DNA of 64,000 nt from Chrysemys picta bellii (GCF_011386835.1 NC_088795.1:105894434-105958433), one strand, 5' to 3'. Numbered from the stretch's first letter, positions 12,724 through 26,210 are shown. Notes: generated by a model from the letters alone, not told the origin. Numbers and translations are program-made.

Positions 12724-12905
12724 AGAACATAAGAATGGCCATACTGTATCAGAGCAATGGTCCATCTAGCCCAGTATCCTGTCTTCTGACAGTGGCTGCT
12801 GCCAGATGCTTCAGAGGGAATGAACAGAACAGGGCAATTTTTGAGTGATCCACCCCTGTTTTCCAGTCCCAGCCTCTGGCAGGGAGAGGCTTAGGGGCAC
12901 TATAC
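12724..12905 (-). mobile_element. CR1 LINE 3' end fragment
   Basis: Plus-strand text AGAACATAAGAATGGCCATA, followed by a CAGAGCAATGGTCCATCTAG block and CCTGTCTTCTGACAGTGGC, is the complement of the CR1 3' untranslated end. The same block starts the CR1 at 17653. Only the 3' UTR survives. Confidence 0.85.
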
Positions 12906-15264
12906 AAACAGACAAATATGTCCCTAAGAGTCATGTATAGCAGTATTTTTGGCAGCTTTTATAAAATCAGGGCCACTGTTGCTATTGCCTGAAGCCTGAG
13001 AAGCTTGAAATTTGCCCAATCAGGAGCAGGGGTGGGATTAAGGGAAGGGTTGTAGCTTGGCAGCTCGTCAAAAAAGCAGCAAGAGTAATACAAAACACCA
13101 GCCTGACAGCAGCAAAATTATAACTCAGTTTTGTACAGTGCCTTCCATATTTACACTGTTTCTAAGAATATAGATTCCTCTGGCATAATAACTCTATAGG
13201 CACATAGAGCACTTATGTATCAGTCAACATCATCTACTCAGCCTTGTTCATATTAGAAATTGATTTTCACTTATCAGGATACTGAAGGTTTCCCCTTCCC
13301 TCTTTAACTACTACCAGAGAACTAGTAACCATCAAACCATCGTATCTTTAGCACTATAGCATTCCCATCATGTTCTGCAATGCAATGCCATTCTGTAATT
13401 TCAAATACTAGGCTTTATGATTCTAATTTCCCTTACACTGGTGTATTTTTTTCCAAATGTAACTCTACTGATTTCACAGAAGTTACTTTGGTTTACATTG
13501 ATTTTCATGGAGAATCAGACCAGGAGTATGGGATTTTAACCCACAAAATTTTGGCTGGGAAGAAAAATGTGAATACATGAGGCATCTGTATATGCATTTC
13601 CGTTGTATTAGCTTTCTTTCTCAGAACTCTAGTTAGCTCATCAGATTGTTCAATTATTGCTGTCCATTTCATAATTCAGCAATACGATACAATAGGCAAT
13701 GCATTTCTAGGTGATTATAGCATGCCTCAGGTGAAGTTATAAGGCAGAAGTCTGAGAGAAAAGTGACTATAACCATTCAAAAATGCAGTAATGATGTTAA
13801 AATATACTGCCTGGAATGTCTTAGTGCAATCATTATGAAAATAATGAAAACAGGCTTGCACATTTACTTGGGATTATTGGATTTAGTATGATATGCCTGG
13901 CAGCCAATTATAAAGATCCTATTGCATCCCCATGGAGTTTTAAAACAATTTCATATTTAGTAACCATTCTTCTTGTTTATACTTTATTTTAGATAGTGCT
14001 GGTCTGATAAGCCTCTTTCCTGAAGCACAGTCTTTCCCATTAGGGACGTTTCTTGCTCTTCCAGATGAATTCACATTTGGTTAACACTTAATTTGTGCAG
14101 CTACTGGCTATACCTTAGACATAAGAATTCAAGGTCCTAGAAAGCTTTATAGTTAGATGCCTAATAGTTCTTGATACTTCTGGCCTGCAGGTAGCTTTTG
14201 CATTCTTTCTATTTTGCACAGTTTTGGTGTATATTGCTGTGAAGAAGACTTCTCCAGGACTAGAGAAGAAAGAAGGGAAAAATCATCTGTACTCACAAAC
14301 AGTTCTGTGACAGAACATCTAGACACCTTTAGTCTACAATTCATAGCTCATGAAAGAAGGAAAAATAAATAAAAATGCTGCTCGGGGGAATTTAACAAGA
14401 GGCCTGACCTAAATGGGGTGCACAACCAGCCATAGTGGTTTGTAAAAGTTTATATCAGAGCTAGGTCATTAAGCCCGTGAAAGACACCCGTTAATCATTA
14501 TTAAGGGTTTTCTCTTCCTCACTAGACTATTTCCTTATTATATCTCTTTGTCTTCAGAAAACTGTTTGGGGAAACTCGGGAGGAGATATAATAAGCATGT
14601 CTAGGGAGGACCAAAGAACAGTTAGTATCTGGATGGCCTGATGTTGACAGGTTGATCAGAGAAGATTGCTTTCAAAAGTTGCAAGCTATTCCCTCTTCTT
14701 TATTCTATAACTCAAGTGAAAAAGCCTTCTTTTATTTCACTTATGAGAAATGTGAATCCAGATATGTTAAGCAAAGTCTATCTTTAGTTTTCATTCCATT
14801 TTCTCCATGTTTTTAATAAATCTTGATTTTGTTAAGGACATGTTTATACAAGTTTGTAGATTTATAACCCAGCTTGTCATGCACTGAGTTCTAGCACACC
14901 ATACAGAAACTCTGTGTGGACCCTGCTGCTGCTCACTAGAAGTTTCAAATGCCAGTAAGTCAAGAACACTTAGGGACCTTCTAGTATGTAGCAGGGTTGA
15001 CATGGACGGTTATTGTGCTCTAGATTTAGATCCCAGCTTGCTCCACAATGACTGCTTATACAGACAATCCTACTTCATGGTGTGTGAAGGGGCGTGCAGA
15101 ATTCTAATCCCTTGAATGAGGAATGTGCAAGAACCTGACCTCCCTACAGCCCTGTGCCATGTGATGAATGATAGGGAGTAAACAGGGTCATGGCTCTGCT
15201 CCATTATGCCCTAGCCAGGAGAACTGACTAGCTGTGCAGCAAGTATAAAGTTGAAGCTCACAAA
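12906..15264. other. Gene-free stretch
   Basis: AT-rich sequence with scattered chance frames (13380-13580, 14153-14344, 14791-15003). I see no splice or homology support for any of them. Confidence 0.55.
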
Positions 15265-15535
15265 GGGTACATCTACATCTCAGCTGGGACTGTGCTTCTC
15301 AGCTCAGGTAAACAGAAATGCATGCAGTCTTCTCAAGTTAGAGTAGTGTATCTGGGGTTAGCACAGCTGGCAGCTCAGGCTAGCTGCCTCTAAATATACC
15401 CAATGGTACAAGGAGGGTTTCTACTCAAGCAGCTAACCTGAGCTGCCTCCCGTGCTACCCTGCTAGTTTTAGAGTGCTAGCTTAAGCAGAGCTAGCACGT
15501 GTTTGTCTACCTGAGTTGGAATGTAAACATACCCC
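15265..15535. mobile_element. MITE with GGGTACATCT termini
   Basis: Starts GGGTACATCTACATC and ends near AATGTAAACATACCCC. Internal arms GCTCAGGCTAGCTGCC and GCAGCTAACCTGAGC form an inverted repeat. It resembles the 388-567 element. It abuts the hAT element that begins five bases downstream. Confidence 0.6.
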
Positions 15536-15539
15536 AAAC

Positions 15540-15874
15540 CAGGGATCGGCAACCTTTGGCCCGCGGACCACCAGGGTCAGTACCTTGGCGGGCCGGGCCG
15601 GTTTGTTTACCTGCAGCATCCACAGGTTCGGCCAATCGCAGCTCCCACTAGCCGCAGTTTGACATCCCAGGCCAATGGGGGCTGCGGGAAGCGGTGCGGG
15701 CCGAGGGATATGCTGGCTGCCACTTCCTGCAGCCCCCTTTGGCCTGGAGCGGCGAACCACGGCCAGTGGGAGCCGTGATCATCTGAACCTGCGGATGCGG
15801 CAGGTAAACAAACTGGCCTGGCCTGCCCGGGGGCTTACCCTGGCAGGCTGTGTACCAGAGGTTGCTGATCCCTG
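15540..15874. mobile_element. Nonautonomous hAT element with exact 8-bp TSD
   Basis: The 335-bp element starts CAGGGATCGGCAACCT and ends AGGTTGCTGATCCCTG. The 8-bp sequence CCCCAAAC is repeated exactly at 15532-15539 and 15875-15882. It is GC- and CpG-rich, and the two open frames across it (15482-15760 minus and 15675-15929 plus) are due to that composition. No transposase is encoded. Confidence 0.95.
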
Positions 15875-15915
15875 CCCCAAACCATTCTGGGGTGCTGCAG
15901 AACTCAGTGCCATTA

Positions 15916-16812
15916 TCATAGAATCATAGAACTGGAAGGGACCTCAAGAGGTCATCTTGTCCAGTCCGTTGCACTCACAGCAGGACTAAGTATTATCTAG
16001 ACCATTCCTGACAGGTGTTTGTCTAACCTGTTCTTAAAAATCTCCAATTATGGAGATTCCACAACCTTCCTAGGCAATTTATTCCAGTGCTTAACCACTC
16101 AGACAGTTAGGAAGTTTTTCCTAATGTCAACCTAAACCTCCCTTGCTGCAATTTAAGCCCATTGTTTCTTGTCCTATCCTCAGAGGTTAAGAAAAACAAA
16201 TTTTCTCACTCCTCCTTGCAACAACCTTTTACGTATTTGAAGACTGTTATCATGTCTCCCCTCACTCTTCTCTTTTCCAGATCAAACAAACCCAATTTTT
16301 TTCAATCTTCCCTCATAGGTCAAGTTATCTAGACTTTTAATCATTTTTGTTGCTCTCCTCTGGACTGTCTCCAATTTTTCTACATCCTTCCTGAAATGTG
16401 GCACCCAGAACTGGACACAATACTCCAGTTGAGGCCTAATCAGTGCAGAGTAGAGCGGAAGAATTACTTCTCATGTCTTGCTTACAACACTCTTGTTAAT
16501 GCATCCCAGAATGATGGTGTGTGTTTTTTTTTGCAACAGCATTACACTGTTGACTTATATTTAGCTTGTGGTCCACTATGACCCCCAGCTCTCTTTCCGT
16601 AGAACTCCTTCCTAGGCAATCATTTCCCATTTTGTAAGTGTGCAATTGATGGTTCCTCCTAAATGGAGTACTTTACATTTGTCCTTATTGAATTTCATCT
16701 TATTTACTTCAGACCATTTCTCCAATTTGTCAATATCATTTTGAATTTTAATCCTATCCTCCAAAGCACTTGCAACCCCTCCCAACTTGATATCATCCAC
16801 AAACTATGTATA
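15916..16812 (-). mobile_element. CR1 LINE, 5'-truncated
   Basis: The plus-strand start ATCATAGAATCATAGAACTG is the complement of the CR1 terminal ATTCTATGAT repeat. Going upstream on the minus strand the order is 3' UTR, end of ORF2, then the reverse transcriptase thumb/palm remnant, with FVDDIKLGGVA (catalytic FxDD box), EKWSEVNKMKFNKDKCKVL and following blocks. The largest open piece is 16612-16800. Truncation falls just upstream of the FVDD box. Several stops and frameshifts make it dead. Confidence 0.95.
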
Positions 16813-16881
16813 GTTTATGTATCGTTTGTGCCTATGTGGCACATTCCAGCCATGATAAGGTATTTTATAACAGGTTATTTA

Positions 16882-17368
16882 ATGTGATCATCAAGTCTAG
16901 TCTCCTGGATAACAAGGGCCATAGACCTTCCCCAAAATAATTTGTAGCACATATATTTTAGAAAAATCAAAAAGTCTTGATTTTAAAATTGACAGTGATG
17001 GAGCATCTACCACAATCCTTGGCAAACTGGTCCAATGGTTAATTATCTTCACTGTCAAAAATGTATGCTTTATTTCCAGTCTCAATTTTGCTAGCTTCAA
17101 CTTTCAGCCTTGAAATCAAGTTATATCTTTCTCTGCTAGATTGAAGAGCCCATTATTAAATACTTTTCCCCATGTAGGAAGTCAGACTGTAAGAGCTGAA
17201 CCTTCTCTTTGTTAAGCTAAATAGATTGAACACTTCAAGTCTATCACCAGAAGACATGTTTTCTAATTTTTTGATCATTCTTGTGGCTCTTCATTTAATC
17301 TTGTCTAATTTATCAACATCTTTCTTGAACTGTGGGCACCAGAACTGGAAACAGTATTCCAGCAGGAA
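16882..17368 (-). mobile_element. Older CR1-family fragment
   Basis: Minus-strand translation of 16897-17100 contains TVKIINHWTSLPRIVVDAPS and LSILKSRL, matching the C-terminal end of CR1 ORF2 (compare the same block at 45.7 kb, TVRVVKHWNKLPREVVESPS). Its 3' UTR tail resembles the AGACTAGATGATCACAATGG tail at 32.6 and 50.2 kb rather than the neighbouring CR1, so it is a different and more diverged subfamily. Confidence 0.82.
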
Positions 17369-17652
17369 TATTTAATTTTATTTTGTGCAGAAGGCAATGT
17401 AATTGAAGACTAAGGTGTATATTGTCACCTACAGATCAGTTACCCGAAGAGAGCAAAATTTTCCATTCACTGCAATTAAAAGGTCTTATTTAAAGCACAA
17501 AAGACAGCCTGGTAGGAACATGTCATGCCGAAGTATCTCTCACAGGCAACAGTAGGCCTTCCATATATCCCTAATGCTCTATGGAAGGTAATCTTTTCAT
17601 ATTCTGTACCTTCAAGTTATAGAACAGGTCTAAAGAGCTTTATTGTAGTATT

Positions 17653-19012
17653 CATAAGAATATAAGAATGGCCCAACTGAGTCAGACCAAGGGTCCACCT
17701 AGCTCAACATCCTGTCTTCTGATAGTGAACAGTGCCTGATGCCCCAGAAGTAATCATCAAGTGATCCATCCCCTGTCGCTCATTCCCAGGTTCGGGCAAA
17801 CAGAGGCCAGAGACCCCCAACCTGCCTAATAGACATTGATGGACTTATCCTCCAGGAATTTATCTAGTTCTTTTTTTGAACCCTGTTATGGTCTTGGCCT
17901 TCACAACATCCTCTGGCAAGGAGTTCCACATGTTGACTGTGCGTTGTGTGAAGAAATACTTCCTTTTATTTGTTTTAAACCTGTTGCCTATTAATTTCAT
18001 TTGGTGACCCCCTAGTTCTTGTGTTATGTGAAGGAGTAAACAACACTTCCTTTTCTACTTTCTTTACACCAGTCATGATTTTATAGACCTCAATCATATT
18101 TCCCTTTAACCATCTCTTTTCCAAACTGAAAAGTCCCAGTCATATTAATCTCTCCTCATATGGAAGCTGTTCCATACCCCTAGTAATTTTTGTTGCCTTT
18201 TCTGAACCTTTTCCAATTCCAATATATCTTTTTTTGAGCTGGGGCAACCACATCTGCACACAATATTCAATATGTGTGCGTACCATGGATTTATATAGAT
18301 GCAACATGATATTTTCTGTCCTATTATCTATACCTTTCTTAGTTATTCCCAGCATTCTGTTCGCTTTTTTGACTGCCACTGCACATTGAGTGGATGTTTT
18401 CAGAGAACTATCCACAATAACTCCAAGATCTCTTTCTTGAGTAGTAACAGCTAATTTAGATCCCATCATTTTATATGTATAGTTGGGATTATGCTTTCCA
18501 GTTTGCATTAGTTTGCATTTATCAACATTGAACTTCATCTGCCATTTTGTTGCCCAGTCATCCACTTTGAGAGATCCTTTTGTAGCTCTTCGCAGTCTGC
18601 CTGGGTTTTAACTATCTTTAGTAATTTTGTATCATCTGCAAAATTTTGCCACCTCACTGTTTACCCCTTTTCCCAAATCATTTATCAGCATGTTGAATGG
18701 GATTGGTCCCAGAACAGACCCCTGGGGTACACCACTATTTACCTCTCTCCATTCTGAAAACTGACCATTTATACCTACCCTTTGTTTCCTATCTTTCAAC
18801 CAGTTACCAATCCATGAGTGCACCTTCCCTCTTATTCCGTGGCAGCTTACTTCGCATAAGAGCCTTTGGTGTGGGACCTTGTCAAAGGCTTTCTGAAAAT
18901 CTAGGTACACTACCTCCACTGGATCCCCTTGGTCCACATGTTGTTGACCCCCCTCAAAGAATTCTAGTAGATTGATAAGGCATGATTCGTGTAAGTATAT
19001 ATGAAGTTGCAT
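17653..19012 (-). mobile_element. CR1 LINE with reverse transcriptase remnants
   Basis: The 3' end at 17653 reads CATAAGAATATAAGAATGGC on the plus strand. The minus strand keeps two long pieces of ORF2: 18632-19012 has VVYLDFQKAFDKVPHQRLL and NSGVPQGSVLGP, the RT finger and palm motifs; 18140-18565 has KWQMKFNVDKCKLM, ERDLGVIVDSS and YKSMVRTHIEYCVQMW. A frame change separates them near 18570-18630. It is 5'-truncated near 19012. No intact enzyme can be made. Confidence 0.95.
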
Positions 19013-19202
19013 TCTTTCTGATTTTTACTTTTCTCATCTGTACATTGACAAAAGATTCTGCTATTTAAACTGAGGTGAGTTGGGTTATTTAAGTATCCAA
19101 TCTGGTTGTTGATGAGGACACTTTTGAAAGGACCATTACTGATGTCCTATTTAGTTAAGGAGAGAAAGGTAAAGATGATTAATTGTGTCTTGGCTGAGAA
19201 GT

Positions 19203-19380
19203 AGAGCTGGTCAATTTTTTTTTTCCAGCATGGTATTTTTTTTTTCCTATGGGATATAATTCAGAATTTTTTGCAAAATAGTTACTATTTTCACTGAAAA
19301 TTTTGGAGTTTTAGCCCAACAAAATGAACATCAAAAACTTTTCAGGAACCAAAAATGGAATTTTGACTATCCCCCCTCCC
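19203..19380. mobile_element. Possible AT-rich MITE remnant
   Basis: AGAGCTGGTCAATTTTTTTT at the left followed by many AAAA/TTTT blocks resembles the element that starts TAGGGCTGGGTAAAAA at 59897. I cannot define the right end or a target duplication. Confidence 0.3.
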
Positions 19381-22300
19381 TCCAAAAAATGTGGGAGCGA
19401 GCCAGGGAGGGAAGTAGGATGAAATAATTTACTGCCCAGATCTAGTCAAAAACATATGGAAGCTTGAAAATATGTATTCAGCCAATAAATAGCACATACA
19501 TGCTCACAACCTCCAAAACAGTCACAGAAGTGCGCACAGGCATAAAGAGGATTGGGAAACCTAAATGATAAAAAAGCCATAACAATGCTGTTCAGTATTA
19601 AATCATATTGTCTTTTCCTTCACTATTCATGTAGAACATTCCAGAAACATTTTATTTCCAAAGAGGGCACATCACAAGTGGAACTTTGTTGGCAATCAAA
19701 AAGTAGGCAACCTAAATATTCACGATTTCACTCAAATCTGCTTTGTTACTACTAGTACCAAGGAAAATAATTTCCAAATGTTACAATGTGTGCAAATTTG
19801 TGAATTGGACTCTAAAAGGAAAAGGATAAGTATCATTGTCAGAGATTATTTTAGTTCTAGAGAGTGCTTGAGTCCTGTCCCCTGCTGAGCTGGTGGTATT
19901 TCTAAGACTTAGATAAGGGTGTTATTTTAATAAGAGATGTTTTATAATAAATTTATAGTAGTAAGAGCTGAAAGCTGCTGAAGCTTTTAGCAATTGCAGA
20001 TGACCAATATTGCTGCAGGTGCATCTAGGGCCAGATCCATAAGAAAATATCTTCAGACCTTGGACAGGCAAGAGAGTAGGCAAATATATCCTAGGAGAAG
20101 GAAGCTGCCACTGCCCAACCAATGGGAAACAGGGTGGAAAAGATGTGATCCCATGTAAACACACAACTCAGGAGTGGAAAAGTATAAGTAATTTTCATGT
20201 AACGATTTCTCTGCACCTAGTCCTTTCTCTTCTGCCACAAGAGCTGAACAGCCCCTGAGAGTTGCTCATTGAAGTTTCTACAGATCTATTGTTGGACTTG
20301 AGAGGAGCTCAATAACATACATCCCCCCACTTATTGTTACTCCCAAGAACTTGTCTGTCATGACACAGGCTATGACTCAAATTTTGAGCAGACCCAAAGA
20401 AGGAAACTAAAACCCTTGAAAAGGGATTGTAAGTAATAGATTCCATTAAAATAATAACTGAGACATAACTGGTCAAGCTCAAGTTTGGTTTATTAGTCAA
20501 ACAATAGACATCATAGCTTGGAATAAGTCAGTCAACAGCAAATGTAAACATTTACCCTTCTATTACCCTTCAATTTTCCAGCTACAAAGAATCAAAACAG
20601 TTTTGACCTATTTTAACATGGATCCAAAACAAATTTTCAACTAATCAATATTAAATATTGTATTCCCTTGTCTTCCTTTTAGTTGTTTTATAATATTCCC
20701 CCCCCCCACTTATTTCTTTCTGGTGGTTTCCATTACAACTTTATAATCTGTTATTCTTATCATCAAAATCAATCACAAGCACAAAAACACTTTGTCACTT
20801 GCGTTTTATAAGGAACAGAACCTTGGTGTACTCAAAGTCATGTTTACTTTTAGATCCCTTGACATAACATTTGAAGGATTCTGGGGGCTCTTAAGCCACG
20901 TGGTAACAGGATCCACCTCCACAGCAGCTGGGCCTCTAAAGCTTTGAGGTGTTTTTTGAGGTCAGCAGCTATAGAATCAAATGTTGGCATCAAAGGGCCT
21001 TTAGTTTTGCAACATCAGCTCCACACTGATAGGAATGAGATATTCAATAATAGGATATTTATTTATATAAACAGGAAGGGGAAGCCCTAAACAAAGGGCC
21101 AAATTAAAAAAAAAAAGTACACTGAGTATAAATTGATGTAACTTTCCTTTTCTTCTGTCCCACTCACTGTTTAATTATGCTTTCCTTGCGTTACCAGCCT
21201 AGAGTTCTGCCCTATTACACATAATTTGGCATCACACACACAGTGGAGGTGAGAGAAGGTGCATTTAAGTAACTGCAAGAAAAAGAATCAGTTGTGTAAC
21301 ATACCTTTCTCCCCCACTATCTCAGTGTATAAATTACACTTAACTCCTTAGATGCAAAATGCAGCTTATTAGACATCAACTCTGAATTTTGTCCAAGGAG
21401 CTAAAGGGAGGCAAAGCTGGTATAATTTACATACCAGAAAAGATATGTTTAGCAGGAAAAGCAACCGAAAAGAAGGTATCAGAATCTATAAATTTAGCAG
21501 GCCACTCCCTACATTAACTTTCACCTTTTTATACTTTATGCTTCTTGGGGTCTGAATTCTGATCTGGCTTATATTGGTATAAACCAGGAGTAATCCCACT
21601 GATGTCAATGGATTTACATGGGTGTAAATCTTCTCTTTTTGGCTCCTTAGTGTGAGTTACACCAACTTAATCTACCCTAGACTTCTTAACATGTATAATT
21701 TATACTCAGGAAATCCTTTACTATGGAGTGGGTGGAGAGGGGGAGAATGAGAGGTTGCCCCCCAACTTTTCATAGGTCTATATGCTCCATTATGGCATCC
21801 ACTTTTTATTCCCCTCCCATGCCCCAGAGTTTTCAGGATATAATCATATTTGATGTTCTATATGCTAACACAATTTTGTCTCCTCCCCAGGAATTTTTCT
21901 GAAAGGACACTCCCGCCTACACTACCTTACACTTAAACCCTGAAGTTGTCCAGAAGTCTCAAAATAAAAATTGCAAGTGTTATACAATGAAGCTATATGA
22001 CAGCAGGACTTATGAAGCTGGAAAGAACAATCAGTGTTACTATATCAGCATAGCAGAGATTCCGAAGAGGAGAAGGTGGGAAGATACATTATCTGCAGCT
22101 ATCTGAAATTTCCTCTCCAGTACTTTTATTATGTTACAAACTTTATTATTACTAAACTTATAAGCAAAACAAGTTTCAGATAACAGACAAAAGCTTGATT
22201 CTCTGGGGACAAAGGCTGATGACTACACAGGATCCGCTCTCTGCTCAAGCAAAGAATTAGATTAGTTATAGAATGTTAGCTCTTTCTGCTGCAGAGAATG

Positions 22301-24059
22301 GTAAACAAATATTCTTCTCAGCTTCACTTTTGTTATATGCATAAGAAGCACAATAATTATATCTGCTGTGTCAGAGAAACAATGACATGCTCAGCTGTTT
22401 GGCTTTCTTTTTTTAATATGTGGTTTGCTTGGAAAAAAATAAATATGCTCAACCAGAGTCACAGGAAATGTTGATGTTGACATAAATTAGTGATTTCAAA
22501 TAAATGCAGGTTAGGCCAAAAGCTAAACAGTGAAACTGTTAACTTGTAGGGAGAAAAAATATTTGGACTATATACCCCAAACCTGAACTTGTGAATCAAA
22601 TTAGTATTTTTAATAATTGAAATAATTTTGTCTTGGTGCAAACGTGTTTTGCATGAGGGCATTATATTTGACCTTTCACAAATGTCAGCAATAATATTTA
22701 ATATGAATATGCTTCACAGCCACTTTAAACCCTCATAAAATGTTTAATATTAAAAAGTAATCTTGATATTTGTACTCAAAATGTCACTGCATATTGCATG
22801 AACAGCGATCATGCTGACTTGACTCTCATCTGAAGTTGTGCATCCAAATTCTGATACAATCAGGTGGAGAAATTGAGATGGAAGAAAAGAGAATTTCCTT
22901 TTTTGTGAGTTCTCTGAGAAGTTAAATAAAATACTGTGTTTCTCTATAGGCAGCTAGGCTGAGGGAATTCAGCATGTACGCTCACGCAAGAATATTTGAA
23001 ATCAGAAAAATAGTCTCCTATTTATGAATAACTGTCTTGATCCAGCAAGGTTATGAGAACTCTTGGAAGTGTGGAAACCTAATGTAAACCAAGACAATGT
23101 CTTCTTCTAGAGTACGTAGACAGCCTGAGAATAGCTCCCATTTGTTTCATTAACTTGGAACATGAGTTATAACAATGTAAATGTAAATATTGTTAACTAT
23201 TTCAATGCTGATCAAAATAGAAAAGCAAGAAGGAGGAAGAGTTATACTGTAAACATCTGCACTAAATACTTTGAGTGACTTTAGATGCTGGTACATGAGT
23301 GGATGAATCACCATCTTCCCCCATTGCCCACCCCCCATGTGTGTGAAACACTGATTTACGCTTTCTTAGATATCTGGTAGACTCCCTAAATGACTGTAAG
23401 GGAATCTAACTTACTCCAAATCATGACATTGACTCAGAACACCTGTATTATCTCTCATGTCCAAACTGCAGAAAGTAGTAATAGCAGATTAGCAGAATAC
23501 TAAAACCTAGATTTAACTCTAGCAGCAGTGGACTAAAAATCCTAGTGAGCAGAGAATGAAAGACAACAAAAGGAAGAGCTCTGGGTTAAACTATTTCTAT
23601 TATAGAAACTAGTGTAGTCTAAAAAGTGAAGTCATAGCCTAAAAATAAAGTATTGATGGACGAGCTGGATGTTTTTATATCAAGGCCTGCGTATTTTTAG
23701 ATCTGACTGCTGACCAGTTCAATAAGCCTTGTTTGGAACATCTGTGTGGGACCTTGCACCCTAATGCATCAGTGGCACATTTATTTCCAGGAAGTTTCTT
23801 GGTCTGCCTCCCTCACTGCTCCTCCTAAGAGAATTTAGTATCTGGAGGGGGCTGTCCTATATATCCACACCCTTTCTTAATTAGGTAAGAACCTTTTGGC
23901 CATATCTTCCTCTGATCTATGACTCCTTCTCATGGGGCCTATTTTTTTTTTTTTGCTAGATTCTTGCACTGCTGTTTAAAAAGGTTGTGCTCTTTGCTGA
24001 ATGATGGGATCTATGGAACATAGATAAAAATCCACTGTATTGAGGGAAAAAAGTTTTAA
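19381..24059. other. Long gene-free AT-rich interval
   Basis: I find no supportable gene, RNA or classifiable repeat in these 4.7 kb. There is a run of C at 20698-20708 and poly-T at 23942-23954. Short chance frames (for example 19552-19755, 20053-20238, 27-codon-scale others) show no coding signal. This is the least repeat-loaded part of the window by eye. Confidence 0.5.
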
Positions 24060-24510
24060 ACAGTTTATGGAAGGGTGCAGAAATGTGGAAAAGTAAAGGG
24101 CTAGTCATAATGACCAATTTAGGAAGGAAATAGTGGAGACAAAGGATTTATGCTTGAATAAACAGCATAGTAGGAATATACTACTTATCACTTGACCAGA
24201 ATCATAACAATGACTGTGCAATGCTCAGGGAGATTAGAGAGGCTACAAAAACAGAAAAATAATGGGTGGTTTCAACTATCCTCATATTGACTGGGTACAG
24301 GTCACCTTAACGTATGATACAGAGATAGTGTCTAGATCCCATTAATGACTGTTTCTTGGAGCAGCTATTCCTGGAACCCACAAGGGGAGAGGCAATGCTT
24401 TATTTAAATCTGGTGGAGCACAGGATCTGGTCCAAGAGTTAACAATAGATGACCTACTTGGTAACAGTGACCATAATGTAAGTGCATTTAACATGCTTGT
24501 ACGGGAGAAT

Positions 24511-24534
24511 ACACACATACACACACACACACAC
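24511..24534. repeat. (CA)n microsatellite inside CR1 coding remnant
   Basis: An ACACAC run of about 24 bases interrupts the endonuclease-to-RT linker of the CR1. The family has no such run there, so it arose after insertion. Chance frames 24342-24542 and 24482-24664 derive from it. Confidence 0.85.
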
Positions 24535-25794
24535 TGTAACATTTAACTTTAAAAAAGGGAACTACAGAAAAATGAGGACGCTTGTTAGATGGACATTAAT
24601 AACAGCTGTTACAAGTGTTAAATACCTGCAAATAGCATGGGGATTATTTAAGAATACAATATAAGAGACTTAGATTAAATGTACACTCAAATCAGAAAAG
24701 GCAATAATAGGACCAAAAGAATGCCACCATGGCTCTATAGGGGAGTAATAAACGCTGTTAAAGGAAAATAGGCATCCTTTAAATTTTGAAAGTAAAAACC
24801 TATAGAAGGATAATAGAAAGAAACACAAACTGACAGGTTAATGTCAGAGTAGAATAAGGCAGACAAAAAAGAATTTGAAGATCAATTAGGTAAAGACAAA
24901 ACAAATTTTAAATTTTTTTAAAGTGATCGGAAGCAGGTAGCATGGCTAAAAGGCAGTGAGGCCATTAGGCGACCAAGGGTATAAAGGAGCACTCAAGTGA
25001 CAAAGCCATTGCAGGGAAGCTAAATGAAATTTTTGCACCAGTCTTCACTAAAGAGGATATGGGAAGATACCAACATCAGAACAATTCTTTTTTGGGAAAC
25101 AAATCTAAAGTATTGTCCAGACTGATTTGTTAGTGGAAGAGGTTTTACAACAAACTGATAAATTAAACAGTAACAAATCACCAGCACTAAATAGTATTTA
25201 CCTAAGAATTCTAAAGGAACTCAAATATAAAATTGCAGAACTACTAACTGTAGCATGTAACCTGTCACTGAAATAAACCTCTGTACCAAATGAGTGCAAG
25301 GTAGCTAATGTAATGCTCATTTGTCTAAAAAGGTGTCCAGAGGTAATCTTGGAAATTACAGGCCTGTGAGCTTAACTTCAGAATGAGGCAAATTGGTAGA
25401 AACTATGGTAAAGAATAGAATTATCAGATATATTGATAACATGATTTGTTGGAGAACCCAACACTGTGTGTGTAAAGGGTAGTCATTCCTCATCAATCTA
25501 TTAGAATTCTTTGTGGGCATCAACAAGTATATGGATAAGGGTGATCCAGGCTTTAAGGTGTACTTTTATTTTCAGAAAGCCTTTGACAAGGTCCTTCGCC
25601 AACAGCTCTTAACCAGTCATGGGATAAGAGGGAAGGTCTACTCATGGATCAGTAACTGGTTAAAAGATATGTAACAAAGGGTAGGATTAAATGGATAGTT
25701 TTCACAATGGAGTCAGATAAACAGTGGAATCCCAACTACACACATATAATAATGGGTTCTAAATCAGCTATTACCACTCAAGAAATAGATCTTA

Positions 25795-26079
25795 GGCCTG
25801 GTCTACACTAACCCCCCCCAATTCGAACTAAGGTATGCAACTTCAGCTACGTGAATAACGTAGCTGAAGTCGACGTACCTTAGTTCGAACTTACCACGGT
25901 CCAGACGTGGCAGGCAGGCTCCCCCGTCGACTCTGCGTACTCCTCGCACCGAGCAGGATTACCGGAGTCGACAGGGAGCACTTCTGGGTTGGATTTATCG
26001 CGTCAGACAAGACGCGATAAATTGAACCCAGAAGTTCAATTGCCTGCCGCCGAACCAGCGCGTAAGTATAGATAAGCCC
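25795..26079. mobile_element. Harbinger-type MITE, copy 2, inside CR1
   Basis: Starts GGCCTGGTCTACACTA and ends AGTATAGATAAGCCC, with exact TTA duplications at 25792-25794 and 26080-26082. It carries the same two palindromes as copy 1 at 10.1 kb but in the opposite order, so orientation is inverted: 25822-25889 and 25981-26034. CpG-rich. The CR1 sequence reads straight through if the element and one TTA are removed. Confidence 0.92.
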
Positions 26080-26210
26080 TTAGAGAACTATCCATGGTGA
26101 CTCTGAAAACTATCTTAGTGTTCAGAAGTTGTCAAAAAGGCTAACAGAATGTTAGGGACTATTAGGAAAGGGACAGAAGATTTCATAATGCCACTATATA
26201 AATCCATGGT

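Noticed and set aside
24511..24534. Regular short repeats suggestive of an array
   Set aside because: It is a simple (CA)n microsatellite; no spacer-repeat pattern of a CRISPR array exists anywhere in the window.
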